A DNA stretch of 64,000 nt from Acidobacteriota bacterium (lineage in GTDB: Bacteria > Acidobacteriota > Terriglobia > Acidiferrales > UBA7541), in NCBI GenBank assembly GCA_013289955.1, contig JABCYZ010000001.1:372001-436000 (forward strand), read 5' to 3'. The translations under genes and the position numbers were made by a program. The notes under the pieces were generated by a model. It searched no databases. It had not been told where the DNA came from and saw nothing but the letters and a program-made list of their open reading frames with translations. Positions 9,816-19,740 of this stretch are shown one piece after another; positions within the stretch are counted from its first letter, which is position 1, and the number at the start of each line of letters is the position of its first letter.

Positions 9816-12326
9816 TCATTGATAACGCAGGGCCACCAGCGGATCGACGCGTGTGGCGCGCCTTGCGGGAAGGAAGCACGCCGCGAGCGCAATAAGGCCG
9901 ATTAATCCCAGACCGAGAGCGTACACCGCAGGATCGCCAGCGTGCACTCCATATAACAGCGATTCGCTGAACCGCGCCAGCCCGTAGGCGAGCGGAAGGC
10001 CCACGCCGACCCCGAGCAGCACCATCGATCCGACTTCTTTGACGATTAGCAAACGCACTTGTCCGGCGACGGCGCCCAGCGCCATGCGGATTCCAATCTC
10101 CCGCGTGCGCTGAACCACCAGATATGCCAGCACGCCATAAATCCCGAGCGCCGCCAGCAGAGCAGCAAGGCCGGCGAAAGCCGCCGATAGTACTGCGACC
10201 ATCCGCGCCGAGAACAAATCCTCTTCCACCACGCGCTCCATTGTCTTCAAATCGTAGACAGGCAGGTTAGCATCCATCTGGCGGACTTCGCCCTGCAAAG
10301 ACGTTCCGAGCAGCAGCGGGTCTTGCGTTGACCGTACATAAAATGTCATGCCCGTTATTTTGGTCCTTTGCGCGTAGGGGACATACACGTATGGCTGGAC
10401 CGCGCTGCTCACATGCTCCTGCTTCACGTCCTTCACGACGCCCACGATTTCGATGTCCGGCTTAACCTTGTTGCCGCCGCCAAACGCAAAGTGCGCGCCA
10501 ATCGGATTCCGGCCGGGGAAAAACCGTTTCACCATCGCTTCGCTTGCAACCGCCACCTTCGGTGCCGTGGCCGCATCCCCTTCTCTGAATTCACGGCCAG
10601 ACAGCAGTGGAATGCCGAGCGTCGAGAAGTAGCCGGGACTCACCGCGACGCGGTCGACGTCATCCAGGTCTTCGGGGATTTCAGGGCTCCCTTCAGCGGT
10701 GATGTTGCTGCCTTCGTCGTCGCCGGAAAGCGTGGCAATGTCTCCTGTCCCGACGGACCTGACACCGGGCAGGGCCGCGATGCGTTCGCGGAGTTGGTCG
10801 ATCAAGGCAATCGAACGGGGAGTGTCGTACCCATTCAGAGGCGGCTCAATCGAAAAGGTGATTACATTGTCCGTCTTCAGGCCCAAATCCTGGTTTCTGA
10901 GATTCCACAGCGAGCGCATAAATAGTCCAGCGCCAGCAAGGAGAAGCATCGTGAAAGCGACCTGTCCCGCCACAAGCACTTTGCGGAAGCCCACGTGGGC
11001 CACGCTGGCGGAAGAAGTCGAGCCCTGGTCCTTGATGACATCGGACACGCCCAGGCGCGTCACGCGCCAGGCGGGGATCAGGCCGAAGAAAATTCCAGAA
11101 AGAATCGTCGCGGCAAGCGCAAACGTCAGCACGCTCGGATCAAGTTTGTCGGTCAGGCCTTGAATGCCCGCGTTGGCGACCACGATCGGAGTCAGGATCC
11201 TCATCAGCCAGGTGCCAAGCAAAATGCCCAGAACACCGCCTCCGAGCGCGCACAACAAGCTTTCTGCGAGCAGTTGACGAATCATCCGGCCGCGGCTTGC
11301 ACCCATCGCCGTGCGGATCGCAAATTCGCGCTGACGCGATGCGCCCCGGGCTAGCAGCAGATTTGCCACGTTGGTGCACGCAATCAGCAGCACCAGCGCC
11401 ACCATCACGAAAAGTGTGATGATCTGGGAACCGGAATCGCGTTGCAGAACGGTTCGCCCGCGGGCTCCGGGGGACAGCGAAATCTTCTTGTTCAAAAATT
11501 TCTGGCGCTTGTCTTCATTCCAGCCGGACTTGATAAGTGGCAATTGCTCCTCAAGGAGAGGCCGATACACGGTGTTAATGCCCGCTTCGGCCTGCTTCTC
11601 AGAGACTCCTGGTTTGCGCCGTGCCAGGACCTTTATCCAATAATCGTTCCACCCGTCGAGGGTTTCACCCGAAAGCGTCATCTGCGCTGTCATCATCATC
11701 GGCACGAAGATGTCCGGGGTTTGCCCTACCTGTACGCCAAAAAATCCCGGCGGCGAAACTCCCACAACAGTCATCTCGACGTTGTTGATCAGCAGAACCT
11801 TGTTCAATACGGTCGGATTGCCGCCGAAGTGACGCGTCCAGTAGGGGTAGCTCAGTACAACCACCGGCTGCGCTCCCGGAACGCGGTCGTCGTCCGGAGT
11901 GAAGACTCGGCCGACCGCAGGCTGCACACCCAACACCCCGAAGTAGTTCCCGGAGACCAGTTCGCCCGTGGCGCGATCGGTTTGTCCGTGGTTGGCAACA
12001 CTGGCAGAAAACGTGTAACGCGCCAGAATTCCAGAAAAAACCGAGTTGTTGTCGCGCAGACCCTTGTAGATCGGGTAGGAGAAGGATTCCGTCGAGTCGC
12101 CGTCGCTCGAGATGTGCCCGGTTGCAGGTCCCGGGGCCCGCAGAATCACCAGCTCGCCGGGGTTCTCGACAGGCAGTTGCCGCAGCAAGATCTGGTTCAT
12201 CAAGGAAAAGATTGCGGTATTGGCCCCAATGCCCAAAGCCAATGTAATCACAGCAATCGCCGTGAAGCCCGGGCTCTTAGAGAGCATCCGCAATCCGAAC
12301 GTGATGTCTTTCCACAGATTCTGCAT
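9816..12326 (-). CDS. ADOP-family ABC transporter permease (copy 3)
   Basis: This is an 836-residue duplicated permease beginning MQNLWKDITFGLRMLSKSPG, with helix 1 at about 21-42 ([20 protein letters not shown]). The first FtsX block contains NLLLARGASRQREFAIRTAM, and the second contains LGIYGVLAYLVVQRTREIGI. The C-terminus is [20 protein letters not shown], ending in Gln where the other copies end in Glu. The first periplasmic domain is longer than in copies 1 and 2. GGGGAA 7 nt before the ATG supports the start. It follows ADOP copy 4 by 36 bp and precedes the canonical ATPase gene by 94 bp. The substrate is unknown. Confidence 0.93.
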   Translation of the reverse strand: MQNLWKDITFGLRMLSKSPGFTAIAVITLALGIGANTAIFSLMNQILLRQLPVENPGELVILRAPGPATGHISSDGDSTESFSYPIYKGLRDNNSVFSGILARYTFSASVANHGQTDRATGELVSGNYFGVLGVQPAVGRVFTPDDDRVPGAQPVVVLSYPYWTRHFGGNPTVLNKVLLINNVEMTVVGVSPPGFFGVQVGQTPDIFVPMMMTAQMTLSGETLDGWNDYWIKVLARRKPGVSEKQAEAGINTVYRPLLEEQLPLIKSGWNEDKRQKFLNKKISLSPGARGRTVLQRDSGSQIITLFVMVALVLLIACTNVANLLLARGASRQREFAIRTAMGASRGRMIRQLLAESLLCALGGGVLGILLGTWLMRILTPIVVANAGIQGLTDKLDPSVLTFALAATILSGIFFGLIPAWRVTRLGVSDVIKDQGSTSSASVAHVGFRKVLVAGQVAFTMLLLAGAGLFMRSLWNLRNQDLGLKTDNVITFSIEPPLNGYDTPRSIALIDQLRERIAALPGVRSVGTGDIATLSGDDEGSNITAEGSPEIPEDLDDVDRVAVSPGYFSTLGIPLLSGREFREGDAATAPKVAVASEAMVKRFFPGRNPIGAHFAFGGGNKVKPDIEIVGVVKDVKQEHVSSAVQPYVYVPYAQRTKITGMTFYVRSTQDPLLLGTSLQGEVRQMDANLPVYDLKTMERVVEEDLFSARMVAVLSAAFAGLAALLAALGIYGVLAYLVVQRTREIGIRMALGAVAGQVRLLIVKEVGSMVLLGVGVGLPLAYGLARFSESLLYGVHAGDPAVYALGLGLIGLIALAACFLPARRATRVDPLVALRYQ

Positions 12327-12362
12327 TACACATTCCCCATAATCTTTGCCAGCGAAGAGAGG

Positions 12363-14777
12363 CTATTCATAGCGCAATGCCTCGATGGGATCGACCCGCA
12401 TCGCTCGGCGCGCAGGCACCCACGCAGCCAGGAAAGCGGCGATCAACAGCAAGAGCAGCGCTGCGGCAGCCGGCCACGGATCCCGCACGGAAACCTCAAA
12501 CAGGAGTGAGCGCAAAAGCTTCAGGGCATACCAGCTTCCGAGGAGTCCCAGCAGCGCACCCGCTATCGTCCAGCGCGCCACGTTGGCCATAACCATCTTC
12601 ATAATCGTGCGCGGCGAGGCCCCCAGTGCCAGCCTCACGCCGATTTCCCGCGTCCTCTGCGACACCAGGAAGCCGACGACGCCGTAAATGCCGATCCCGG
12701 CCATCAGGACGCCCATCCCTGCGAAAAGAGTCAACAACATCGCGTTAAATCGTGGCCGCTCCGAGAGCTTTCCGACCCGCTGCTTCATCGTCTGCATAGT
12801 CACAGGCACACTCGGATCCAGTCTTGCCGTTTCCTGGCGTAGCCGCTTGGCGACGGTCTCTGGATGTATTGCCGTCCGCAACGTGATATAGCCCTCCTGA
12901 AAATGCCCGGCGGGATCCATTTTCCATGGAACGTAGTACTCAGGGTCAGACGGTTCTCGGAGCCCGTTGTTTCTGACATCCGCAGCAATTCCCACAACTT
13001 GCCGCCAAGGTCCCTCGCGCTCCATGCGGAGGCTTCTGCCGAGCGGGTCCTCTCCCGGGAAGAGCCTTTTAGCCAGAGCTTCGCTCAGGATAACCGGGTT
13101 TTCGCTCGGTCCAGTATCGGCCTCGGAGAACGCTCGACCCCTCACGATGGGCACACCGAGTGCCGAGAAGTATCCAGGAGTTACCGACCTCCATCCGACC
13201 ATCCCACCCCCACCATTCGGGACCGAGGGCCGAGCTGGAGCTTCGATATGGGAATAGGTGGTGGCCATAGATCCGCCGAACGGAGGGAGTGTGTCGCTGA
13301 TGCCTATGGCAATTATGCCCGGCATCTGCCTCAATCGGCTCAGAAGCTCTTTGAAAAAAGCGACTTGCGACTGCTGTGAGGGGTACCGGTACTTTGCGAG
13401 GGTAATCCGGGAGGTCATGACGCTCTCGGTATCCATCCCCAGCGGCACGGCCTCCAGTCTCCACAAGCTGTGTAACAGCAATCCGGCACCCGTCAATAGA
13501 ATCAAGGAAATGGCAACCTGCGAAGCTACGAGTATTTGACGTAGGAGGCCGCCAGATGTCTGGCGCGACGCTTTACCTGCCAAAACCTCAGGCGCAGGGT
13601 GCCTCATGGCTGGCGCCAGCCCAAACAGCGTTCCCGACACAAGCGACACGCCCACTGTAAAGAGGACGACTCGCGCATCCAGACTAGCCTGCTGCAAGTG
13701 CGGAATCCCTTCCGGCGCAATGGATTCGAATAGTTGCAAAAGGGAATACGCAAGCCAGCATCCGATGGTTCCCCCAATTATTCCGAGCAACAGGCTTTCG
13801 GTCAGATTCTGACGGGCCAGTCTCGCTCGGCTTGCCCCGAGTGCAGCTCGAACCGCCAACTCCTTCTGCCGGCTGTTCGTACGGGCGAGCAGCAGGTTAG
13901 CAACGTTCGTGCAGGCCACCAGCAAAACCGCCATCACGGAGCCAAGCAATACCCAGGAAGCACCCTTGGAGTCTGCCACCTGGCGGTCCCGCAAGGAGCG
14001 CACGCTCAATCGCAATCCATCCCGGAATTCCGGCCCATACTGAGGAAGCGATCTCTCAAAGAGTGGCTCGAGCGCTCGAAGCGACTGCGCGATCGTGACT
14101 CCCGGTTTCAATCTTGCAAACGCCCGCAAGATGCCTTGCGGACCATTCCCCTCGAGACTCGCTTCGTCGAGCGCCTGGGGAACAAGCATGTCTGCCTTGC
14201 CGGGAGTGGGCATTTCAAATTCAGCTGGCAGGACACCCACAACCGTCGTCGGCTGGCCGTCCACCGAGATACTCCTGCCCACAACCGCTGGATCGCCAGC
14301 AAACCGCGAACGCCAAAGCCCGTAGGTAATCAGCGCCACGCGCGGCGCGTGCGGCCGGTCTTCTTCCTTCGTGAAATTCCGTCCCAGGATCGGCTCTATG
14401 CCGAAGGTTGTTAAAAACGTTGATTCCACCAGCGCGCAATTCAGCCTTACGGGATTTTGCCCCGTTAAATCGCAATCGGCTCCGCCCGGGGTAAACGTCG
14501 TCATGGACTCGAACGGCTTCTGCTCCGCGCGCCATTCGAGATAGTCTTTTGCCAGCATGAACTCCCGCGGCTCAATCGGCGCAAACAATCCAACGGACAC
14601 CAGCTGTTCATCGTGAGAGTAGGGAAGACTGCGGAAAAGAATCCGGTCGACCACGCTGAAAACTGCGGAGGTTGCGCCGATGCCGAGTGCCAGCGTCAGC
14701 ACGGCAACCAGCGTAAACGCCGGCTTGTTTGCCAGCATTCGCAGCGCGTAACGAATGTCTTGCCACAGTGAAGACAT
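12363..14777 (-). CDS. ADOP-family ABC transporter permease (copy 4)
   Basis: This is an 804-residue duplicated permease. The start at 14777 gives [20 protein letters not shown] and has GGAAAAG upstream; the longer frame to 14810 adds an unlikely MRRRNASGKAL leader. Helix 1 reads [20 protein letters not shown]. The first FtsX block has NLLLARTNSRQKELAVRAAL, the second has IGIYGVVGFLVSQRTREIGV, and the protein ends WVPARRAMRVDPIEALRYE. It sits 43 bp after copy 5 and 36 bp before copy 3, so it is in the same probable transcript. Compared with its neighbours the first periplasmic domain is short. No substrate can be inferred. Confidence 0.92.
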   Translation of the reverse strand: MSSLWQDIRYALRMLANKPAFTLVAVLTLALGIGATSAVFSVVDRILFRSLPYSHDEQLVSVGLFAPIEPREFMLAKDYLEWRAEQKPFESMTTFTPGGADCDLTGQNPVRLNCALVESTFLTTFGIEPILGRNFTKEEDRPHAPRVALITYGLWRSRFAGDPAVVGRSISVDGQPTTVVGVLPAEFEMPTPGKADMLVPQALDEASLEGNGPQGILRAFARLKPGVTIAQSLRALEPLFERSLPQYGPEFRDGLRLSVRSLRDRQVADSKGASWVLLGSVMAVLLVACTNVANLLLARTNSRQKELAVRAALGASRARLARQNLTESLLLGIIGGTIGCWLAYSLLQLFESIAPEGIPHLQQASLDARVVLFTVGVSLVSGTLFGLAPAMRHPAPEVLAGKASRQTSGGLLRQILVASQVAISLILLTGAGLLLHSLWRLEAVPLGMDTESVMTSRITLAKYRYPSQQSQVAFFKELLSRLRQMPGIIAIGISDTLPPFGGSMATTYSHIEAPARPSVPNGGGGMVGWRSVTPGYFSALGVPIVRGRAFSEADTGPSENPVILSEALAKRLFPGEDPLGRSLRMEREGPWRQVVGIAADVRNNGLREPSDPEYYVPWKMDPAGHFQEGYITLRTAIHPETVAKRLRQETARLDPSVPVTMQTMKQRVGKLSERPRFNAMLLTLFAGMGVLMAGIGIYGVVGFLVSQRTREIGVRLALGASPRTIMKMVMANVARWTIAGALLGLLGSWYALKLLRSLLFEVSVRDPWPAAAALLLLLIAAFLAAWVPARRAMRVDPIEALRYE

Positions 14778-14820
14778 CAAAGCTTTTCCACTCGCATTCC
14801 TTCGCCGCAAAATCCGAAAA

Positions 14821-17244
14821 TTACTCGTATCGGAGCGCCACCATGGGATCCACTCGTGCCGCTCGCCGCGCCGGAATGTAGCAAGCTGCGAGCGCCACGA
14901 GCGCCAGCAGAAAGATCACTCCCAGAAAGGTCAGAGGGTCCTTTGCACTCACGCCATAGAGCTGGCTCTTCAGGATGCTCGACACCGCCAGTGTTCCAAC
15001 GAGGCCAATTCCCATCCCAAGGACGGTGATTCCCATACCTTCCTTGAGAACCAGCCGCAAAATGTCTGCTTTCTCCGCCCCAATGGCGACGCGCACACCG
15101 ATTTCATGGGTTCTCTGCGCCACGCTGTAGGACATCACACCCAACAACCCGACAATGGCCAGCAGCACCCCAGATCCGGCAAATACCGTGCACAACACGC
15201 TGGTAAACCGCCGCTGCGCCACGGAAGCCGCGACATATTCCTCCATCCGCATTGCCCGGTAAATCGGCAGTTCCGCGTCCTGTGCCTTTACCTGAGCGCG
15301 CATGGCCCCCAGCAAAACCATCGGATCGGCTTCGGCCCGCACCACGATGTACATCTCTCCAATGGAATTCTGTTCGTACGGAACGTAGGACTCAGGATCG
15401 GGCGGCTCCCAAAGGTTTCTGTGCTTCACGTCACCCACAACCCCAACAATCTCGCACATGGAGTCCGACTTGCCGGCGGACATTCCCGGCTTGATGTGTT
15501 TGCCGATGGCGTTCTCGTTGGGGAAGAACTTCCGCGCGAGCGTCTGATTGATGATGATGACGTGGGGAGCGCGGCGGTCATCCCGCTCGGTGAATTCGCG
15601 CCCCGCCACGAGCGGAATCCGCATGGTTTCAAAATAATCGAATCCCACCGCGCGAATTTGCGTACGCGGCAGGTCGCTCTTGGCCATTGGCTTTCCTTCG
15701 ATCTCAAACGAAGTTCGCAGCGTGTCTCCGGAAAGAGGCAATGGCATCACGCCGCTCGCGTTTCTCACGCCCGGCACTGTACGGATCCGGCCAAGTAGCT
15801 CTCGGAAGAAGTCCGCGGACTGCTCGGGCTTTCCGTAGCGCGAGTCCGGCAAGTCCAGATTGAATGCCATGACGCCGTGCGAATCGAATCCCGGCGATTC
15901 ATGCAGCAGATGAAATACGCTTTCGATCAAGAGGCTTGCGCCGATCAGCAGAACCATGGCGAGCGACACTTGCGAAATCACCAGCAGAGCACGCAACCTC
16001 GAATGTCCCATTCCAGCGGTCGCCGTGCGGCCTCCTTCTTTCAGGGAGCGAAACAGATTAAAGCGGGAAGCGTGTAGCGCGGGAGCGAGGCCGAAGAGCA
16101 CGCCCGTAACCAGCGAGACGGTCAGTGTGAAGGCTAGCGCGCGCAGGTCAATCCCCGAGGAAGCCAGCCTGGGAATCCCCAACGAGGGAAGGTCCCTAAG
16201 CGCGGCTGTTCCCCAGACGGCCAGGAAGAGCCCAAGCGCGCCGCCCGCCAAGGAAAGGAGCACGCTTTCGGTTAGAAGCTGCCGGAGGATTCGGCTCTTG
16301 CCCGCGCCGAGGGAAGCGCGAATGGCCATTTCACGCTGCCTGCCGGCCGCGCGAGCCAGCAAAAGATTCGCGGCATTCGCGCAAGCAATCAGGAGCAAAA
16401 ACCCCACTGCACCCAGCACCATCAGCAGCGCGGGGCGCACGTCGCCAACCAGCGCCTGAATTTCCGGCTGCATGCCCAAGCCCATGTGAGCGTTGGTATC
16501 GGGATACTGTTTTGCCAGAGCGGCGCCAATCTTCGCCGCCTCCGCGTTTGCCGCTAAAAGCGTAGCTCCGCTGTTTAATCTTCCAATCACACCAAGAAAA
16601 TGCGAGCCGCGCTCCGTTATGTTCTTTCCTTCGACGGCGATCGTCGTCCAGAGGTCCATGGGTTGTTCGCCGAGTGGAAATTCGAAATCTCCGGGCATGA
16701 CTCCGGCCACGGTGTAAGGTGTCCCGTCCAGCACAATCTGCTTGCTCGTGACGTTCGGGTCGCCGGCAAACCGCGACTTCCACAGCCGGTAGCTCAACAT
16801 CGCCACGTGCGTTCCCGGCTTGTCCTCAGCTGCCGAAAATTCGCGCCCAAGTATCGGCGGGACGCGTAGCACGCGGAACACTTCCGCAGAGACGATTCCC
16901 ACCGCAAGGTGAACGGGATCGCCCAGACCCGTGAGCGTCGAAGAGCTCTCGTCGTAAGCCGCCGCGGCTTCCAGAGAATGGCTCTGTGCGCGCAGATCCG
17001 CGAAATCCGGATAACTGAGCGGCCGGCCCGTCTCGCCGCTCCTCATGTCCACTTCGTGAATCGAAACAATCCGCTCAGGTTCGGGGAAGGGAAGCGGCCT
17101 CAGAAGCACCGCGCTCACCACGCTAAAAATCGCTGTGTTCGCTCCAATCCCGAGCGCCAGCGTGAGGACAACGACAGCCGTAAAGCCGGTTGTCTTTGAC
17201 AGCATACGCAGCGCGTAGCGAATGTCCTGCCACAACATCAACAT
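14821..17244 (-). CDS. ADOP-family ABC transporter permease (copy 5)
   Basis: This is an 807-residue duplicated permease. Of the candidate starts (17280, 17244, 17238) I chose 17244, which has a GGGGGGA ribosome binding site about 6 nt away and gives [20 protein letters not shown]. Helix 1 is [20 protein letters not shown]. The FtsX blocks contain [20 protein letters not shown] and [20 protein letters not shown], and the end is [19 protein letters not shown]. The 39-bp gap to copy 6 and 43-bp gap to copy 4 fit co-transcription. The sequence is closest in style to copies 1 and 2 in the C-terminal half (THEIGV/GHEIGI), suggesting sub-families inside the array; that comparison is by eye. Confidence 0.92.
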   Translation of the reverse strand: MLMLWQDIRYALRMLSKTTGFTAVVVLTLALGIGANTAIFSVVSAVLLRPLPFPEPERIVSIHEVDMRSGETGRPLSYPDFADLRAQSHSLEAAAAYDESSSTLTGLGDPVHLAVGIVSAEVFRVLRVPPILGREFSAAEDKPGTHVAMLSYRLWKSRFAGDPNVTSKQIVLDGTPYTVAGVMPGDFEFPLGEQPMDLWTTIAVEGKNITERGSHFLGVIGRLNSGATLLAANAEAAKIGAALAKQYPDTNAHMGLGMQPEIQALVGDVRPALLMVLGAVGFLLLIACANAANLLLARAAGRQREMAIRASLGAGKSRILRQLLTESVLLSLAGGALGLFLAVWGTAALRDLPSLGIPRLASSGIDLRALAFTLTVSLVTGVLFGLAPALHASRFNLFRSLKEGGRTATAGMGHSRLRALLVISQVSLAMVLLIGASLLIESVFHLLHESPGFDSHGVMAFNLDLPDSRYGKPEQSADFFRELLGRIRTVPGVRNASGVMPLPLSGDTLRTSFEIEGKPMAKSDLPRTQIRAVGFDYFETMRIPLVAGREFTERDDRRAPHVIIINQTLARKFFPNENAIGKHIKPGMSAGKSDSMCEIVGVVGDVKHRNLWEPPDPESYVPYEQNSIGEMYIVVRAEADPMVLLGAMRAQVKAQDAELPIYRAMRMEEYVAASVAQRRFTSVLCTVFAGSGVLLAIVGLLGVMSYSVAQRTHEIGVRVAIGAEKADILRLVLKEGMGITVLGMGIGLVGTLAVSSILKSQLYGVSAKDPLTFLGVIFLLALVALAACYIPARRAARVDPMVALRYE

Positions 17245-17283
17245 GCAAGTCCCCCCATCATTTCCTGCCCACTCGAACAAGCT

Positions 17284-19731
17284 CTATTCATAGCGCAGAG
17301 CCACAACAGGACTTACTGCAGTCGCTCGCCGCGCAGGGATGTAACTCGCCAGGAGCGCGATCCCCACCAAAAACGCAGGCACAAACACAAAAGCAATCGG
17401 ATCAAGCGCGCTGATTCCGAAAAGCATGCTCGAGAGCACCCAGGAAACGCCCGCGCAACCAAGAATTCCAATCGCGCCGCCGATGATCACGGGGCGCATA
17501 CTTTGCCGCAGCAGCAACCTCATCACGTCCCGCCCATCCGCCCCCAGCGTCATGCGAATGCCAATCTCACGCGTCCGCCGGCTCACCGCGTAAGACACCA
17601 CTCCATATACGCCGATCGAGGCCAGCAGCAAACCCAGTGCGCCCAGCGAGCCGGCAAGCGCCGCAACGATCCGAGCCGGCGTTCGCCAGACCTCCATGTT
17701 GTCTTCCAGGCGGGCCACATCGACCATCACGTCCGGATCGATCCCGCTCGCCGTCGCCTGAACCCCCGCGGCCACCGCCAGAAATCCCCGGCCGCCGTGA
17801 ATCATGAGATGAAGCTCGGATTGCTCCTTCGGCCCTGCCGGCAGATAAACATAGAGTTTTGCGTTCTCGCCGAGATGAGACACTTGTGCGTCCCGAGCGA
17901 TGCCAACAATCTCGAGATCGGTATCTTTTCCTTCGCGCAGGATTTTCCCGATGGGATCCTCTCCCGGCCAGAGTTTTCGTGCGGTGGCTTCTGTGACGAT
18001 CGCCACCTTGGCTCCGGCGTGCACCTCTTCTTCGGTGAAGTCGCGTCCGCGCACGATGGGAATCCCCAACAACGAAAAATATCCCTGCGAAATCGCATTG
18101 TCTTCGATTTCATACTCATCAGGCTTGCCGGGAATGGAGAAACCGGTGAAGCTGTGACTGTCGCTGAGCGGCGTCTCTGCTGTTTCCACGACACCGTCCA
18201 CGCCGGGTAATGCTGCCACTTTTTCTTTCAATCGCTGTGTGAACTCAGCCGCGGGCTTTGCTTTGTATCCCTGGGTCCGCAAGTCCAGAGTTACGACCGA
18301 TATTCCGTTCATCGCGAAACCCGGATCAACCGTCTGCGCAAAGTAAAGGCCGCGAAGCAACAAACCCGCCGCGATGAGCAAGATCATGCAAACCGCTACC
18401 TGCGCTCCCACCAGGGAATGCCGCAGGAGCCCGCCGCCTGCACGCCCGCCGATGCCGCCTTCGATATTCTTCAGCGCTGTAGTCAGGTCGGCCCGCGATG
18501 CTTCGAGAGCCGGCGCGAGCCCGAACGCCACGCCGGTCAAGAGTGTGAGCCCCAGCGCGTATCCCAGCACGCGAAGGTCTGGCGCCATATTCAAAGCCAG
18601 TGGCGGAAATCCATGCGGCAAACGGGCAATCACAAAATGCGAAATCCCTTCGAAGGACCAAAACGCCAGAACCGACCCGAGTGCGCCTCCCATCAGCGCC
18701 AGCAACACACTTTCGGTCAGCAACTGCCGGATCAATCTCCAGCGGCTGGCACCTACCGAGAGCCTTACCGCAATTTCCTTCTGGCGCGCCGTCGCGCGCG
18801 CCAGCATCAAGTTCGCGACGTTGGCGCAAGCAATCAGCAAAACCAGGCCAAACCCGAACAGAATGACGGCTGCCGCTCCCAACACCAGATTATGTTCTTC
18901 CGGCCTGCCAAGAAACGTGGCCGTCCGAATGGCTAACACCGTTTGCCGTCCCGGATGCTGCTGATCAATCCGGCTGGCGATGACCCCCAAATCCGCCCGC
19001 ACTTGCCCCATCGGGGTGCCAGGCCGCACGCGGCCAAGCAAGGACAGCCAGCTGACGTTGGCATCCCCAAGGAAATCGCGGTCCGGCTCCATCGCCGGCT
19101 GCATCGTGATGGGCACCCAAAACGCGCTCGGAACCGGCTCCGTGCCTCCGAATCCCTGCGGCGCGATGCCGATCACGGTAAACGCCGTGCGGTTCAAGAT
19201 CACCCGTTTACCGACAAGCGAAGCGTCTGCCCCGAACGAGCTTTGCCACAGCTCGTCGCTTAACACCACCACGGCGCCCTGGCCCGGCGCGGCGCAATCC
19301 GATTCGACGAACCCGCGCCCTTTGGCAGGCCGCTCACTCAGCACGTCAAAATAATTGCAGGAAGTCAGCTGCCCGTAGAGCTGCCTGGCCCTTCCGCCGG
19401 CAAGCGTGGCGTTCAGAAATGGTTCGTAAGCCAGCAAGCCCGAAAAAACATGGTTATTCGCGCGGTAGTCCTCGTATTCGGAATAAGAAAAAAGAGTCGG
19501 TTCGCCGTGAACGCTGCGGTTGACGGTTCCGTGAAAAATCTGGTCCACGCTGACAACCTGCCCCGCGCCCGGCACCGGCAGCATCCGCAATGCAGCGCCA
19601 TTCAGCACCGAAAAAATTCCCGCATTGACGCCGATGCCCAAAGCAATGGCCAGCACAGCGACTGCCGTGAACCCCGGGCTTCTTCCGAGCATGCGCAATC
19701 CGTACCGGATATCTTGTAACAGGACTTGCAT
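17284..19731 (-). CDS. ADOP-family ABC transporter permease (copy 6)
   Basis: This is an 815-residue duplicated permease starting MQVLLQDIRYGLRMLGRSPG. AGGAGGAGCTG directly before the ATG is the strongest ribosome binding site in the array. The FtsX blocks contain NLMLARATARQKEIAVRLSV and IGVYGVVSYAVSRRTREIGI. The last residues read IPARRATAVSPVVALRYE, where the usual Arg-Val-Asp before the final proline is Ala-Val-Ser. The gap to copy 7 is only 9 bp, the tightest junction between ADOP genes here, so copies 6 and 7 are probably translated together and may form a heteromeric unit. That pairing is inference. Confidence 0.93.
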   Translation of the reverse strand: MQVLLQDIRYGLRMLGRSPGFTAVAVLAIALGIGVNAGIFSVLNGAALRMLPVPGAGQVVSVDQIFHGTVNRSVHGEPTLFSYSEYEDYRANNHVFSGLLAYEPFLNATLAGGRARQLYGQLTSCNYFDVLSERPAKGRGFVESDCAAPGQGAVVVLSDELWQSSFGADASLVGKRVILNRTAFTVIGIAPQGFGGTEPVPSAFWVPITMQPAMEPDRDFLGDANVSWLSLLGRVRPGTPMGQVRADLGVIASRIDQQHPGRQTVLAIRTATFLGRPEEHNLVLGAAAVILFGFGLVLLIACANVANLMLARATARQKEIAVRLSVGASRWRLIRQLLTESVLLALMGGALGSVLAFWSFEGISHFVIARLPHGFPPLALNMAPDLRVLGYALGLTLLTGVAFGLAPALEASRADLTTALKNIEGGIGGRAGGGLLRHSLVGAQVAVCMILLIAAGLLLRGLYFAQTVDPGFAMNGISVVTLDLRTQGYKAKPAAEFTQRLKEKVAALPGVDGVVETAETPLSDSHSFTGFSIPGKPDEYEIEDNAISQGYFSLLGIPIVRGRDFTEEEVHAGAKVAIVTEATARKLWPGEDPIGKILREGKDTDLEIVGIARDAQVSHLGENAKLYVYLPAGPKEQSELHLMIHGGRGFLAVAAGVQATASGIDPDVMVDVARLEDNMEVWRTPARIVAALAGSLGALGLLLASIGVYGVVSYAVSRRTREIGIRMTLGADGRDVMRLLLRQSMRPVIIGGAIGILGCAGVSWVLSSMLFGISALDPIAFVFVPAFLVGIALLASYIPARRATAVSPVVALRYE

Positions 19732-19740
19732 CAGCTCCTC